A DNA stretch of 64,000 nucleotides from CAITWF01 sp038231575 (GTDB taxonomy: Bacteria; Verrucomicrobiota; Verrucomicrobiia; Opitutales; Opitutaceae). The notes beneath the pieces were generated by a model, which saw nothing but the letters and a program-made list of their open reading frames with translations, had not been told where the DNA came from and did no database searches. The DNA lies in contig JBBRLB010000002.1 of assembly GCA_038231575.1 (NCBI GenBank), forward strand, positions 1 to 64,000, written 5' to 3'. Position 1 is the stretch's first letter. Every line of letters begins with the position of its first letter. The position numbers and the translations under genes were made by a program. Of this stretch, positions 15,812 through 24,955 are shown piece by piece.

Positions 15812-16522
15812 GTGATTCGCCGGATGAAAGTCGCATTCATCAGTGGCACCAGCATCGTCAACTCCCCGTTGTTCGCGTCGTGGGACGTGAAAACCATCGA
15901 GACGAAATTCGGCGCGGTGACCTACAAGTCCCGCGGCGATCAGGTGCTCATCAACCGCCACGGCTACTCCTTTCCGCTGCCGCCGCACTCGATCAATTAT
16001 CGCGCGAATATCCGCGCGCTCGCGGATCTCGGGTTCGAGGACGTGGTGTCGCTCAACTCCGTCGGCTCGCTGAAGAAAGAGTTGCCGCCGGGGACGTTGG
16101 TCTCGTGCTCGGACTACGTCGGGCTGCAGCAGGGGCCGGCGACTTATTTCGACACGGAGCTGAAGGGTGGTGCGCCGCTGATCGCGAACAACCTGATACC
16201 GAAACTCGTCGGCGGGCTGGCGCCGGAATTCAAGATTCACACCGGCAAGGTCTACGTGCAGATGCGCGGCCCGCGTTTCGAAACGAAGGCGGAAATCAAG
16301 ATCGTGCAGCACTGGGGCGACGTGATCGGCATGACCGCCGCGCACGAGGCCGACCTCTGCACTGAACTCGGCCTGCGTTACAACAGCCTCGCGCTGATCG
16401 ACAATTACGCGAACGGGCTCGAGGGCACCGAGATCGATTTCGCAAAGTTCAAGGAATTGGTGAAATCCAATCAGGAACGCGTGAACCGCCTCTTCACGCG
16501 CCTCCTCGAGATTCTGGCTTGA
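15812..16522 (+). CDS. MTA/purine nucleoside phosphorylase family protein
   Basis: 236 residues from a GTG at 15812, which has an AGGGAG ribosome site 8 bases upstream; a start at the ATG 15824 (MKVAFISGTSIV) is possible and fits the family start better. Belongs to the PNP_UDP_1 fold. YVQMRGPRFETKAEIKIVQ is the phosphate/substrate segment typical of 5'-methylthioadenosine phosphorylases, and VIGMTAAHEADLCTELGLRYNSLA is the base-binding region. It would cleave a purine nucleoside (perhaps MTA) with phosphate. The N-terminal loop GTSIVNSPLF differs from canonical MTAP, so exact substrate is open. Confidence 0.83.
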   Translation: MIRRMKVAFISGTSIVNSPLFASWDVKTIETKFGAVTYKSRGDQVLINRHGYSFPLPPHSINYRANIRALADLGFEDVVSLNSVGSLKKELPPGTLVSCSDYVGLQQGPATYFDTELKGGAPLIANNLIPKLVGGLAPEFKIHTGKVYVQMRGPRFETKAEIKIVQHWGDVIGMTAAHEADLCTELGLRYNSLALIDNYANGLEGTEIDFAKFKELVKSNQERVNRLFTRLLEILA

Positions 16523-16596
16523 TGACAGAAACGTAATCCGGCGTGCCGCCGGTTCCGGCTTCCTTTTCCGCGGCCCGCGCGTCTTGGCTTGTCACC

Positions 16597-17676
16597 ATGA
16601 ACGCTTCTTCCCGGTTGGTTCTCGCGGCATTGGGTCTTTTCGCCTCGGTCGCGCTCGCGCAACCGGCGGCTTCGGGTCCCTACAAGGTCATCAACACGGC
16701 CAAGGTCGGCGGCGCCGGCGGCTTCGACTACGTCTTCGCCGATGCCGATGGCCGCAAGCTCTACATTCCGCGCAGCACCCGTGTGACCGTCTTCGATCTC
16801 GATACGCTCAAGCCGGCGGGCGAAATCCCGGAGGCGAAGGGCGTGCACGGCGCCACCGTCGATCCGAAGACGCACCACGGTTTCAGCAGCAGCAATCCCG
16901 TCGTGATGTGGGACACGCAAACGCTCGCGACGATCAAGACCATTCCGGTCGAGGGTCGTCCGGACGGCATCCTGTTTGATCCCGCGACCTCGCGGGTGCT
17001 CGTGCTCAGTCATGCCGCGCCGAACGTCACGGTCCTCGATTCCAAAGATGGCTCGATTGTCGGCACGATCGATCTCGGCGGAGCGCCGGAGCAGGGCGCC
17101 AGCGATGGCAAGGGTCGCGTTTACATCGACGTGGAGGACAAGGCCAACGTCGCCGTGGTCGACATGAAAACCCTGACGGTGACTGCCCACTACGATCTCA
17201 GCAGCGTCGCTACCACGCCGGCGGGTCTGGCGCTCGACGTGAAGAACAACATTCTGTTCGCGTCCTGCCGCCAGCCGGCGATGTGCGTCATTCTCAACGC
17301 GGCCGACGGCAAAATTATCACGAGCCTCCCGCTCGCCGGTTCGACGGACGCCACCGTCTTCAATCCCGCGACGATGGAGGCCTTCAGCTCGCACGGCAAC
17401 GGCACGCTGACGGTCATCAAGGAAAACAGTCCGACCAGCTTTGTGGTTGAGCAAGACCTGGCCACGATGGCGACGGCCAAGACCTGCACGCTCGATCCCA
17501 AGACCAATCGGATTTTGCTGATCGCGGAGGAGCGGGTCATGCCGCCGGCGCCGGCGACCCCGCCACCGGCGGCCAAGAGCGACGCCGACCCGAAAGCCGC
17601 GACCAAAAGCGGCGGCCGCGGCCTGCGCGCGCAAGCGGTGCCGGACTCGTTCACGATTTTGGCGGTTGGGCGCTGA
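16597..17676 (+). CDS. Secreted YVTN-type beta-propeller protein
   Basis: 359 residues from the ATG at 16597, chosen because it opens a clean signal peptide (LVLAALGLFASVALA). The mature part is made of propeller blades of the YVTN/40-residue type, for example FADADGRKLYIPRSTRVTVF, GATVDPKTHHGFSSSNPVV and ILFDPATSRVLVLSHAAPNV. A Pro/Ala/Lys-rich insert lies near 315-340. Members of this family are common extracytoplasmic proteins in Verrucomicrobia and Acidobacteria; a binding or scaffold role is likely, but no ligand can be named. Confidence 0.82.
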   Translation: MNASSRLVLAALGLFASVALAQPAASGPYKVINTAKVGGAGGFDYVFADADGRKLYIPRSTRVTVFDLDTLKPAGEIPEAKGVHGATVDPKTHHGFSSSNPVVMWDTQTLATIKTIPVEGRPDGILFDPATSRVLVLSHAAPNVTVLDSKDGSIVGTIDLGGAPEQGASDGKGRVYIDVEDKANVAVVDMKTLTVTAHYDLSSVATTPAGLALDVKNNILFASCRQPAMCVILNAADGKIITSLPLAGSTDATVFNPATMEAFSSHGNGTLTVIKENSPTSFVVEQDLATMATAKTCTLDPKTNRILLIAEERVMPPAPATPPPAAKSDADPKAATKSGGRGLRAQAVPDSFTILAVGR

Positions 17677-17784
17677 AATTTTTGTCAAACCTTCCGCGGG
17701 CGCTCATGCTTTTGGCGTTCGCGGAGCGTTTCTTCGATCCGTTCGGGAGAAATCGCGCGTCGAGCACGCCGGCAGCGACGGCCT

Positions 17785-17805
17785 GCGGGGGCGGTTAGCC
17801 CCCGC
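17785..17805. repeat. Perfect GC hairpin upstream of moxR-like gene
   Basis: Eight-base perfect stem (GCGGGGGC, loop GGTTA, GCCCCCGC) 48 bases upstream of the MoxR start. There is no T-run on either side, so it is not a normal intrinsic terminator. Confidence 0.4.
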
Positions 17806-17853
17806 GCGTAAATCCGTTTGCGCGCCCGGCGTGAGGTGTTAGCTTCCGCCCCC

Positions 17854-18825
17854 ATGAGTGACTTCCTGCAGGCGGGGCAAATTACCGAGGCGAAGCAGGC
17901 GTTGGAGCGCCTGCGCGCCAACATGCGGGTGACGATCAAGGGCAAGGACAACGTCGTCGAGCAGGTGCTCGTCTGCCTCGTGGCCGGCGGCCATTTGTTG
18001 ATCGAGGATTTGCCGGGCGTCGGCAAGACGACGCTCGCCTATTCGCTGGCGCGCTCGATGGACTGCGCGTTCTCGCGCATCCAGTTCACGAGCGATCTGC
18101 TGCCGAGCGATGTGACGGGCGTCGCCATCTACGACGAGACGATCAAGGAGTTTGTGTTCAAGAAAGGCCCGGTGTTCGCGAACGTCGTGCTCGCGGACGA
18201 AATCAACCGCGCCACGCCGAAGACGCAGTCGGCGCTACTCGAAGTGATGGACCGCGCCCGCGTGACCGTCGATGGCGAGGCCCACGCGGTCGGCACGCCC
18301 TTCATGGTTTTTGCGACGCAGAACCCGGTCGATTACGAAGGCACCTTTCCGCTGCCGGAAAGCCAGATGGACCGCTTCCTGATGCGGCTGCAAATGGGCT
18401 ACCCGGAGTCGGCGGACGAACTCGAGATTCTGCGGACGCAGCGCGGCGGCTACGATGCGATCGCGCTCAATCCGGTCGTCACGCGCGGCGACGTGCTGAA
18501 GCTGCAGGCGCTCGCGCACCACGTGTTCGTCGAGGACAGCGTGCTGGAATTTGTGCTGAAGATCGTGACGGCGACGCGCACCGAGGCGGAGTTCCGGGCG
18601 GGGGCGAGCGTGCGCGGCGGACTGGCGCTGCGCACGGCCGCGCAGGCGCGGGCGCTCGTCTTCGGCCGCGATTTTGTTTTACCGGAAGACGTGGTCGAAC
18701 TCGTGGCCCCGATTCTGGCGCACCGGCTCGCGCTGGCGCGGCAGACGAGCGATGCGCTCGAAGAACGGCGCGCAGTCGGCGCGGCGCTGCGGCGGATCGT
18801 GGCGGCGATTCCACTACCGGCGTGA
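17854..18825 (+). CDS. MoxR family AAA+ ATPase
   Basis: 323 residues from the ATG at 17854; the longer frame start adds 12 residues outside the family. The Walker A motif is LIEDLPGVGKTTLAYSLA (about residues 50-67) and Walker B is NVVLADEINRA, followed by the MoxR-typical KTQSALLEVMDRARVTVDG and VFATQNPVDYEGTFPLPESQ. MoxR ATPases act as chaperones or activators, often with DUF58 and VWA partners. The next genes are DUF58 and a transglutaminase, the standard three-gene set. Confidence 0.93.
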   Translation: MSDFLQAGQITEAKQALERLRANMRVTIKGKDNVVEQVLVCLVAGGHLLIEDLPGVGKTTLAYSLARSMDCAFSRIQFTSDLLPSDVTGVAIYDETIKEFVFKKGPVFANVVLADEINRATPKTQSALLEVMDRARVTVDGEAHAVGTPFMVFATQNPVDYEGTFPLPESQMDRFLMRLQMGYPESADELEILRTQRGGYDAIALNPVVTRGDVLKLQALAHHVFVEDSVLEFVLKIVTATRTEAEFRAGASVRGGLALRTAAQARALVFGRDFVLPEDVVELVAPILAHRLALARQTSDALEERRAVGAALRRIVAAIPLPA

Positions 18826-18841
18826 CGCGTGGGAAACGCTC

Positions 18842-18865
18842 AACGTTTAACTCCTAACGTTTAAC
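18842..18865. repeat. Direct repeat AACGTTTAAC x2 in MoxR-DUF58 spacer
   Basis: Two exact copies of AACGTTTAAC (18842-18851 and 18856-18865) sit between the MoxR stop and DUF58 start. The last copy ends three bases before the ATG, where a ribosome site would normally be. Confidence 0.6.
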
Positions 18866-18868
18866 GCA

Positions 18869-20182
18869 ATGGCCGGCGCCGACACTTCCGCGTTCCGTGT
18901 TGAGCGTTCCGCGGTGGGCGTGCCGCGCGGCAGCGCGGACTGGTCGGGCCCGGGCTCCCGCGGCCCGCGGCGACGCTTTACGTGGAATTATTTCGTCTGG
19001 TCGCTCGTATGGCCGCAGCGCTCGCACCGGATTGTGCCCACCCCGGCGGGCCTCGTGCTGATCGGGCTGGCGATGGGCATCGGCACCGCGGCCTACAACT
19101 CGTCGAGCAACATCCTGTTCATCACGCTCTCGCTGCTCCTCGCCTGCCTGATTTTGAGCGGCGTGCTGTCGTGGCTCAATCTGCGCGGCGTCTCGTGGCG
19201 GCTGCAACTCGCGCCGCCTTTCCGCGCGGGCCAGGAAGCGGTGGTCGCCCTCGAGCTGCGAAACGCGAAGAATTTTCTCCCGACCTACGGCCTCTGGTTC
19301 GAACTCGCGGCGCGCATCGTGGCGGACACCCGTGATCACCGGCCCGAGTCGACGTGGACGGGCCGTAATCTTGATGTCCGGAAAATGCTGGCGCAGGCCG
19401 ACGCGGCGGAATCGCGGGGCCAGCTCGCGCTGCGATCGCGGCTCGATCCGCGCGGTGAGGCGCGGCTCGACTGGGTGTTCAAACCGGCGCAGCGGGGCGC
19501 GCTGCGCGTGGAGCTCGCGAGCGTGGGGTCCTTGTTTCCGTTTGGTTTTTTAAAAAAAGGGATCAGCACCGACCTCCGCGCGGAGGTCGTTGTGTGGCCG
19601 GCGCCGGTGGAATACCGCCGGCATGCGTTCGCGGCGCTGCGCCGGCCCGCGGGCGGTGAACGCGTGACGCGCGCCGGCAACGGCGGCGATCTGCTCGCGC
19701 TGCGCCGCTACGAGACCGGCGATTCGCACCGGCTGATCCACTGGAAGGCGAGTGCGCGCACGCAGACGCTGCTCGTGCGGCAGGATTCGGCGGAAAGCGC
19801 CGAAGGCTTTTCCCTCTGGCTGCAGACCGACGCCGCCGTGTGGTCGCGCCCCGAGCAGTTCGAGTTGCTCGTAAGTTTCTGCGCGACGCTGGCGGAGGAT
19901 TTGTTTCGGGCGGGCCGGCTGCTGGGCGTGGCGATCGATGACGAGCCGCCGTCGCCCGTCCGGCGCGTGCCCGACCTCGAGGCGTTTCTGGACCGGCTCG
20001 CGGTGGTGCGCCCTGCGGGCGTGGGCGGCGCGGTGCCCTCACCGCGCGAGGGGAGTTTTCCGATGCGCGGTGAGGGCACCGCGCCCTCGCTGAATGCCAA
20101 GCAAAACGTCATGACGTTCGCGCCCGAGGGTGCGCGCGGCGTGCAGGCCTATGTCGATGGAAAAAAAGCGGCCGCAACTTAG
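18869..20182 (+). CDS. DUF58 domain membrane protein
   Basis: 437 residues. It begins with a basic, Gly/Pro-rich leader, then two adjacent membrane helices (about 64-80 and 87-107). A beta-rich region and the DUF58 signature GGDLLALRRYETGDSHRLIHWKA follow, at about residues 271-293 (split across the motif). This family is usually paired with MoxR, whose ATPase may act on it. The coding run T6A7 (19546-19558) within FGFLKKG is unusual in such GC-rich DNA and is a potential slippage point. The 3' end overlaps the transglutaminase gene by about 32 bases, indicating translational coupling. Confidence 0.88.
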   Translation: MAGADTSAFRVERSAVGVPRGSADWSGPGSRGPRRRFTWNYFVWSLVWPQRSHRIVPTPAGLVLIGLAMGIGTAAYNSSSNILFITLSLLLACLILSGVLSWLNLRGVSWRLQLAPPFRAGQEAVVALELRNAKNFLPTYGLWFELAARIVADTRDHRPESTWTGRNLDVRKMLAQADAAESRGQLALRSRLDPRGEARLDWVFKPAQRGALRVELASVGSLFPFGFLKKGISTDLRAEVVVWPAPVEYRRHAFAALRRPAGGERVTRAGNGGDLLALRRYETGDSHRLIHWKASARTQTLLVRQDSAESAEGFSLWLQTDAAVWSRPEQFELLVSFCATLAEDLFRAGRLLGVAIDDEPPSPVRRVPDLEAFLDRLAVVRPAGVGGAVPSPREGSFPMRGEGTAPSLNAKQNVMTFAPEGARGVQAYVDGKKAAAT

Positions 20183-22364
20183 TCTCGACGAGCTGCACCA
20201 GCTCAAATGGCTCCTCGGCGGCGCACTCACCCTGCTCGCGGTCTCGACGGTGTTCTACATGGACATCGAGGCATGGGCGCTGATGGCGCTGACGATTGTC
20301 ACCACGCTCGCGTGCATGCTGTGGCCGACGCTGCCGGCGCGCGTGCCGCCGCTCGTGCACGTGCTGGCGTTTCCCCTGATCGTGGCATTTTTCGTCGGCG
20401 ACCTGTGGCTGACGGCGTCGCCGCTGCCGGCGATGGTGCGGCTCGACATGCTGCTGCTGCTCTATCGCGGGGTAAGCTACCGGCAGCGGCGCGACGATTT
20501 GCAGGTGATTGTGCTGGGCCTGTTCCTGATCGTGGTGGCGGGCGTGCTGACGGTGTCGCTCGTGTTCGCGGCGCAATTGCTGGTCTATACCGGTTGCGCG
20601 CTCGCATTTCTCCTGGCGGTGACCCTCGTCAGCTCGGCCGAGGGCGCGGCGTCCGAGAGCGGCAAGGTGAAAAACGTCGCGCCGGCGTGGGCCGTGCACG
20701 CGGACGGGGGCCGGCTCGCCCGGCGACTGCGCGAAGTGGCGGACTGGCGCCTCGTCGTGCTCGGCAGCGCGCTGTTCGCCGGCGTCGTCGTCGTGTCCGC
20801 ACTGCTGTTTCTCGCGATTCCGCGCTTCCAACTCGAGAACAGCCTCTTTCTCGATCGCTTCATGGCGAAGAAATCGAAGACCGGTTTCAACGACTCGATC
20901 AAATTTGGCGACGTGACCGATATCCAGCAGGACACGAGCGTGGCGCTGAGTGTCGACGTGACCGATCGCACGCAATTCCCCGTGTCGCCCTATTGGCGGA
21001 TGCTGGTGCTGGACCAATACGACAACGGCACCTTCCGGCTGTCGCCGGTGCTGCGGCGTTCCGCGTTTGGCACCGAACGGACGGACACGGTGGTGCACGG
21101 TGAAGCGCGTCCGCGGCTCGGGGCGGCAGTGACGTGGACGTTTTATCTCGAGTCGGGCGTGAGCCGCTACCTCCCGTTGCTGGGGAGTTTCGAGGTGCTG
21201 CGGTTTCGCGAGCCGCAGAATTTCCGGCTCGGCGCGCTGGTCAACGTCCTCGCGCTCCGCGACGAGCCGCTGACGATGAGCGCGTATCGCGTGGAAGGCT
21301 TCGAGCTGTCCGCCTCGCTGCCGGATCCGACGTTTCCCGCGGCGGCGCGGCGGCGCGAGCACAACATTCACACTGGGCTCAGCGTCAGCGCCGAGGACCA
21401 CGCAAAACTGGATCGCCTCACGAATGAAATCACCGCCGGCGCCCAGCCGGGCGCGGCGGAATTTGCGCAACGGGCGATCGCGTGGCTGCGGCAAAACCAC
21501 AGCTACTCGATGTCGCCGACGCTCCCGCCCGGCGCGGGCGATCCGCTCGTGCGGTGGGCGGCCTCGCGCGAGGCGGGGCATTGCGAATTTTTCGCCGGCG
21601 CGCTGGTGCTGCTCGCGCGCAACGCCGGGTTTGCGGCGCGCGTGGTGACCGGGTTTCGGGGTGGCACCTGGAACGGTTACTCGAACAGCTTCACGATCCG
21701 AAACTCGGATGCGCACGCGTGGACGGAAATCTACGACCCGACGGCCGGGGGGTGGCTGCGTGCCGACGCGCTGGAGTTGCCTGCCGCGGCGCAAGGCGCG
21801 GACGCGAAAACCGAAGCCGCGCTCGCCGCCCGCAGCGATCGGAGCTGGTCGGCCCGGCTCGATAGCCTGCGCGTGTTTTGGTATCGGCGCATCGTGAGCT
21901 TCGATCAGCGCTCGCAACTCGAGACGCTGAAAGAAGTGAAGGCAGCCGCGCAGTCGTCGAGCCGCCGGCTGCGCGATCTGTTGACCGCGTCGGTTGACTC
22001 GCTGAAGGCGTGGCTGGTGGAACCGTGGAGCCTGAGGCGGGGCGCAAAATTCATCCTGATCGTCGGGGCGCTGCTGGCCGCGGGCTGGGCGGTGCGCCGG
22101 CACAGCCGTGACCTGTGGCAGATGCTCGTGCGGGGCGGGGCCGCCCGCCGCGACGATCCGGTGCGGGCGGACGCGAGCCGGTGGCTCGAGCGGTTGCGAG
22201 CAACGAGCGGCGGGCCGGAAACCGCCGGTGAGGTCGTGGGCGAGTTGCAGCGCTTGCGTTTCGGGGCGCGCGCGACGTGGCGCGAGCCCGAGCAGGTTTT
22301 TCACCGCGCGCGGCTGGCGTGGCGTGCGGCGCGGTCGAACCGGCGGCGCGTCAGTCGACCTTGA
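20151..22364 (+). CDS. TgpA-like transmembrane transglutaminase
   Basis: About 737 residues. The start is one of two nearby ATGs (20151 or 20157) inside the end of the DUF58 gene. The N-terminal half has about five to six membrane helices (DUF3488/TgpA_N). An extracytoplasmic transglutaminase-like domain follows with the catalytic triad: Cys in AGHCEFFAGALVLLAR, His in SDAHAWTEI and Asp in YDPTAGGWLRAD. A further membrane helix near residue 635 leads to a cytoplasmic tail. The family is thought to crosslink or cleave protein substrates at the envelope; with MoxR and DUF58 it forms a recurrent module. The stop overlaps convergently with mrdA by 14 bases. Confidence 0.9.
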   Translation: MSMEKKRPQLSLDELHQLKWLLGGALTLLAVSTVFYMDIEAWALMALTIVTTLACMLWPTLPARVPPLVHVLAFPLIVAFFVGDLWLTASPLPAMVRLDMLLLLYRGVSYRQRRDDLQVIVLGLFLIVVAGVLTVSLVFAAQLLVYTGCALAFLLAVTLVSSAEGAASESGKVKNVAPAWAVHADGGRLARRLREVADWRLVVLGSALFAGVVVVSALLFLAIPRFQLENSLFLDRFMAKKSKTGFNDSIKFGDVTDIQQDTSVALSVDVTDRTQFPVSPYWRMLVLDQYDNGTFRLSPVLRRSAFGTERTDTVVHGEARPRLGAAVTWTFYLESGVSRYLPLLGSFEVLRFREPQNFRLGALVNVLALRDEPLTMSAYRVEGFELSASLPDPTFPAAARRREHNIHTGLSVSAEDHAKLDRLTNEITAGAQPGAAEFAQRAIAWLRQNHSYSMSPTLPPGAGDPLVRWAASREAGHCEFFAGALVLLARNAGFAARVVTGFRGGTWNGYSNSFTIRNSDAHAWTEIYDPTAGGWLRADALELPAAAQGADAKTEAALAARSDRSWSARLDSLRVFWYRRIVSFDQRSQLETLKEVKAAAQSSSRRLRDLLTASVDSLKAWLVEPWSLRRGAKFILIVGALLAAGWAVRRHSRDLWQMLVRGGAARRDDPVRADASRWLERLRATSGGPETAGEVVGELQRLRFGARATWREPEQVFHRARLAWRAARSNRRRVSRP

Positions 22365-24345
22365 ACGCTTTCGCGCCCGGCGAGTTGGCGAGGGCCTTCT
22401 TCGCGAAATATTTTTTCAGGACGGCGCTTGCGACCGGCGCGGCGTGCAAGCCGCCGCCGAAATCCTCCCCCGGCGTGTCGCCCTCGATCATCACGGCCAT
22501 GGCGATCTCGGGATTCTCCGCCGGCGCGAAGCAGATGAACCACGCGTAGTTGATCGTGCCCTTCTTGCCGTCGCGGTAGACGTCCTTCTGGGCCGTGCCA
22601 GTTTTGCCCGCGATTTTGACGCCGAGCACCCGGTAGTCCTCGATGTTGGTGAGCACCTTCGCCGTGCCGATCGTCGTGCAGCCGACCATGCCGTCGAGGA
22701 GCGCGGTGCGTTGCGCGATCGTGAGGCCGATGGACTCCGTGTGCTGGGCAGGCCGGTTGTCCTGGTGCACGAGTGTGGGTTTCGTCGCCACTTCACCGCG
22801 TGCCACGGACGCCGCGAAGCAGGCCATCTGCAGCGGCGACACGAGCACGAAACCCTGGCCGATGGCCATGTTGGCGGTGTCGCCGGGAAACCATTTTTCC
22901 TTCACGTTCTTTTGTTTCCACTCGGGATCCGGCACGATCATGCGGCCGCCTTCACCGGGCAGCTCGATGCCGGTGCGCTGATCGAGATGAAAGCGCCGCG
23001 CTTCCGTCGCCATGCCGTTGGGCGTGACGAGTTCGCCGACCTTGTAGAAATAGATGTCGCAGCTCTTCGCGATGGCCAGCCGGAGGAGAATCTCGCCGTG
23101 ATGCACGAGGCCGTTTTCGCAGGGGTAGGCGCGGTTGCCGATTCGGGTGTAGCCCTGGCAGTCGACGATTACGGCATCGGGGTCGATGACGTTGGCGCGC
23201 AGCGCGGCGATGGTGTTCAGGATCTTGAAGGTGGAGCCCGGCGGATAAAAACCGTTCAACGCGAGGTTGGTCCACGCGTGGCGCGCTTCGATGTCGGCGA
23301 CGGTGCCGGGCGCGCGGAATTTCGAGAGGTCGTAGTCGGGCTTGTTCGCCAGCGCGAGCACCTCGCCGGTGGCGACGTCGAGGGCCACCGCACACCCGGT
23401 TTGATCGCCGATTGATTCCTCGGCGGCGAGCTGGAGATCGATGTCGAGGGAGGTGACGAGATTTTTGCCCTGCACCGGCAGCCGCTTGTCGAGGGGCGGG
23501 TTGACCTTGTAGCCGGTCGGATCGACGCGATAGAGGATGCCGCCCGCCTCGCCTTGGAGCAGGGAATCAAAGCTCTGCTCGAGACCGTTTTCGCCGATCG
23601 AGCCCTTCATCTTGAACGTCTTCAGCTTCAACTTCGGATCCTCGCCGTAAAAATCGTCGGCGTCCACTTCGTCGGTCGCGCCGACATAGCCGAGGGTGTG
23701 GGCGGCGGCGGAGCCGAACGGATAATCGCGGGTGATCGTCGTCGTGGGCTCGAGGGGCGAGCGGACGGGCAGCCGCTCGATGAGCCTGGCGAAATCCGCG
23801 GGTTCGAGATCGGTGATCAACGGATAGGGCAGGAGCAGCTTCTGTTTGAAATGCGTGTCGAGCCGCGCGGCATCCAACGGCTCGTCCCGGCCGAGAATCG
23901 CATTGAGTTGAGTGAGGTAACGCTGCACGAGGCTGACGCGCGCCAGTTGCTCGAACTGGGCGTAGGAGGGGACATCCTTTTTTTCGCTGGCGACGAGGTA
24001 GTTGTTGTGAATCCGGATATGCTCGCGGCGGAGTTCGGCCTTTAACTCGTCGAGATGGAGCATGACGGCGAAGCGTGGGCGGTTGCCGACGAGCACGGTG
24101 CGGCCGTCGCGGGCGAAAATGTTGCCGCGCGGGCCGGGGATGAGCACGCGGCGCTGATTCTGCAATTTTTCGTCCTTCCCGTGGACGGCAGTCCGGATGA
24201 TTTGTTGGTAGGCCAGACCCACGGCGAGCACGAGCAGCAGCGCCGCCAACGCGAAATAAAAAAAGATCACGCGCGCATCGTAGCCCTTGTGGGATTCCAC
24301 GAGGCTGCCGGTGCGATCGGCGAGATTGACGTCGTCAGTGGCCAT
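22351..24345 (-). CDS. mrdA: Penicillin-binding protein 2 (elongasome transpeptidase)
   Basis: 664 residues from the ATG at 24345; the longer frame start is not used because it adds a Cys/Ser-rich stretch before the normal short cytoplasmic tail. One membrane anchor (about 30-50) precedes a dimerisation domain and the transpeptidase domain. The active-site motifs are PPGSTFK (Ser about 371), the SCD triplet (AIAKSCDIYFYKVGE) and KTGTAQ (about 580). It crosslinks peptidoglycan during lateral growth. It comes directly after mreD (10 bases). The usual rodA partner is not next to it; a convergent transglutaminase gene occupies that place. Confidence 0.94.
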   Translation of the reverse strand: MATDDVNLADRTGSLVESHKGYDARVIFFYFALAALLLVLAVGLAYQQIIRTAVHGKDEKLQNQRRVLIPGPRGNIFARDGRTVLVGNRPRFAVMLHLDELKAELRREHIRIHNNYLVASEKKDVPSYAQFEQLARVSLVQRYLTQLNAILGRDEPLDAARLDTHFKQKLLLPYPLITDLEPADFARLIERLPVRSPLEPTTTITRDYPFGSAAAHTLGYVGATDEVDADDFYGEDPKLKLKTFKMKGSIGENGLEQSFDSLLQGEAGGILYRVDPTGYKVNPPLDKRLPVQGKNLVTSLDIDLQLAAEESIGDQTGCAVALDVATGEVLALANKPDYDLSKFRAPGTVADIEARHAWTNLALNGFYPPGSTFKILNTIAALRANVIDPDAVIVDCQGYTRIGNRAYPCENGLVHHGEILLRLAIAKSCDIYFYKVGELVTPNGMATEARRFHLDQRTGIELPGEGGRMIVPDPEWKQKNVKEKWFPGDTANMAIGQGFVLVSPLQMACFAASVARGEVATKPTLVHQDNRPAQHTESIGLTIAQRTALLDGMVGCTTIGTAKVLTNIEDYRVLGVKIAGKTGTAQKDVYRDGKKGTINYAWFICFAPAENPEIAMAVMIEGDTPGEDFGGGLHAAPVASAVLKKYFAKKALANSPGAKAFKVD

Positions 24346-24355
24346 GGGCGCGGGC

Positions 24356-24865
24356 TCAGTCGAGGCTCGCGCGCTCGGCGCGCGCAAGCAGCAGGGCGCG
24401 GTGCTGCAGCGCAAAGAACCACGGCGCGATCAGCGCGAGGAAGATCTGCGAGCACACGAGGTCGGCGATGAGGCGCGTCCACGCGGCGGCCGGCGATGAC
24501 GACCCGCCGATTTGGGTGAAGGAAAAAAGGAGGAAGATCGCCAGGTTCGCCAGCAGGGCGACGACGACCCGCGCCACCGCATCTTCGCGGGGCAGGCGAT
24601 CGCGCAGGTGCGCGACCACGGCGAACGCCGCCGCGAACAGCAGCAGATGCGTGCCGAAGGCGACGGGTGTGTTGGCGTCGCAGAGCAGCGCGCCGAGGAG
24701 CGACGCCGTGAGGCCCGCGCGAAAGGGCAGCATCAGCGCGGCGTAGGTGACGAAGAGCCCGCCGACAAAAAGATAAACCCGCAGCCCGCTGAGCGCATGG
24801 TTGGCCTGCGCGACGAGCGTCCATAGCAGCAAGAGCGTGAGGAAAGTGACGAGCGTGTGGCGCAT
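24356..24865 (-). CDS. mreD: Rod shape-determining protein MreD
   Basis: 169 residues, nearly all hydrophobic, with about five membrane helices. Sequence similarity in MreD is weak, so the call rests on topology, length and exact position between mreC and mrdA. The motif region LRDRLPREDAVARVVVALLAN and the terminal SLD end fit. It is part of the elongasome that positions cell-wall synthesis. Confidence 0.85.
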   Translation of the reverse strand: MRHTLVTFLTLLLLWTLVAQANHALSGLRVYLFVGGLFVTYAALMLPFRAGLTASLLGALLCDANTPVAFGTHLLLFAAAFAVVAHLRDRLPREDAVARVVVALLANLAIFLLFSFTQIGGSSSPAAAWTRLIADLVCSQIFLALIAPWFFALQHRALLLARAERASLD

Positions 24866-24955
24866 AGCGGGGCGGGCGAGGGAGTGACGCGAACGGGCTA
24901 GCGTGGCGGCAAGCGGAACTTGTTCACAAGAGTCACGGGGAGAGCGGCGGGCGGT

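Noticed and set aside
20109..22304. Long minus-strand open frame (731 codons) opposite the transglutaminase gene
   Set aside because: Its translation is Arg/His/Gln-rich with no domain and mirrors the GC-rich third codon positions of the real gene.
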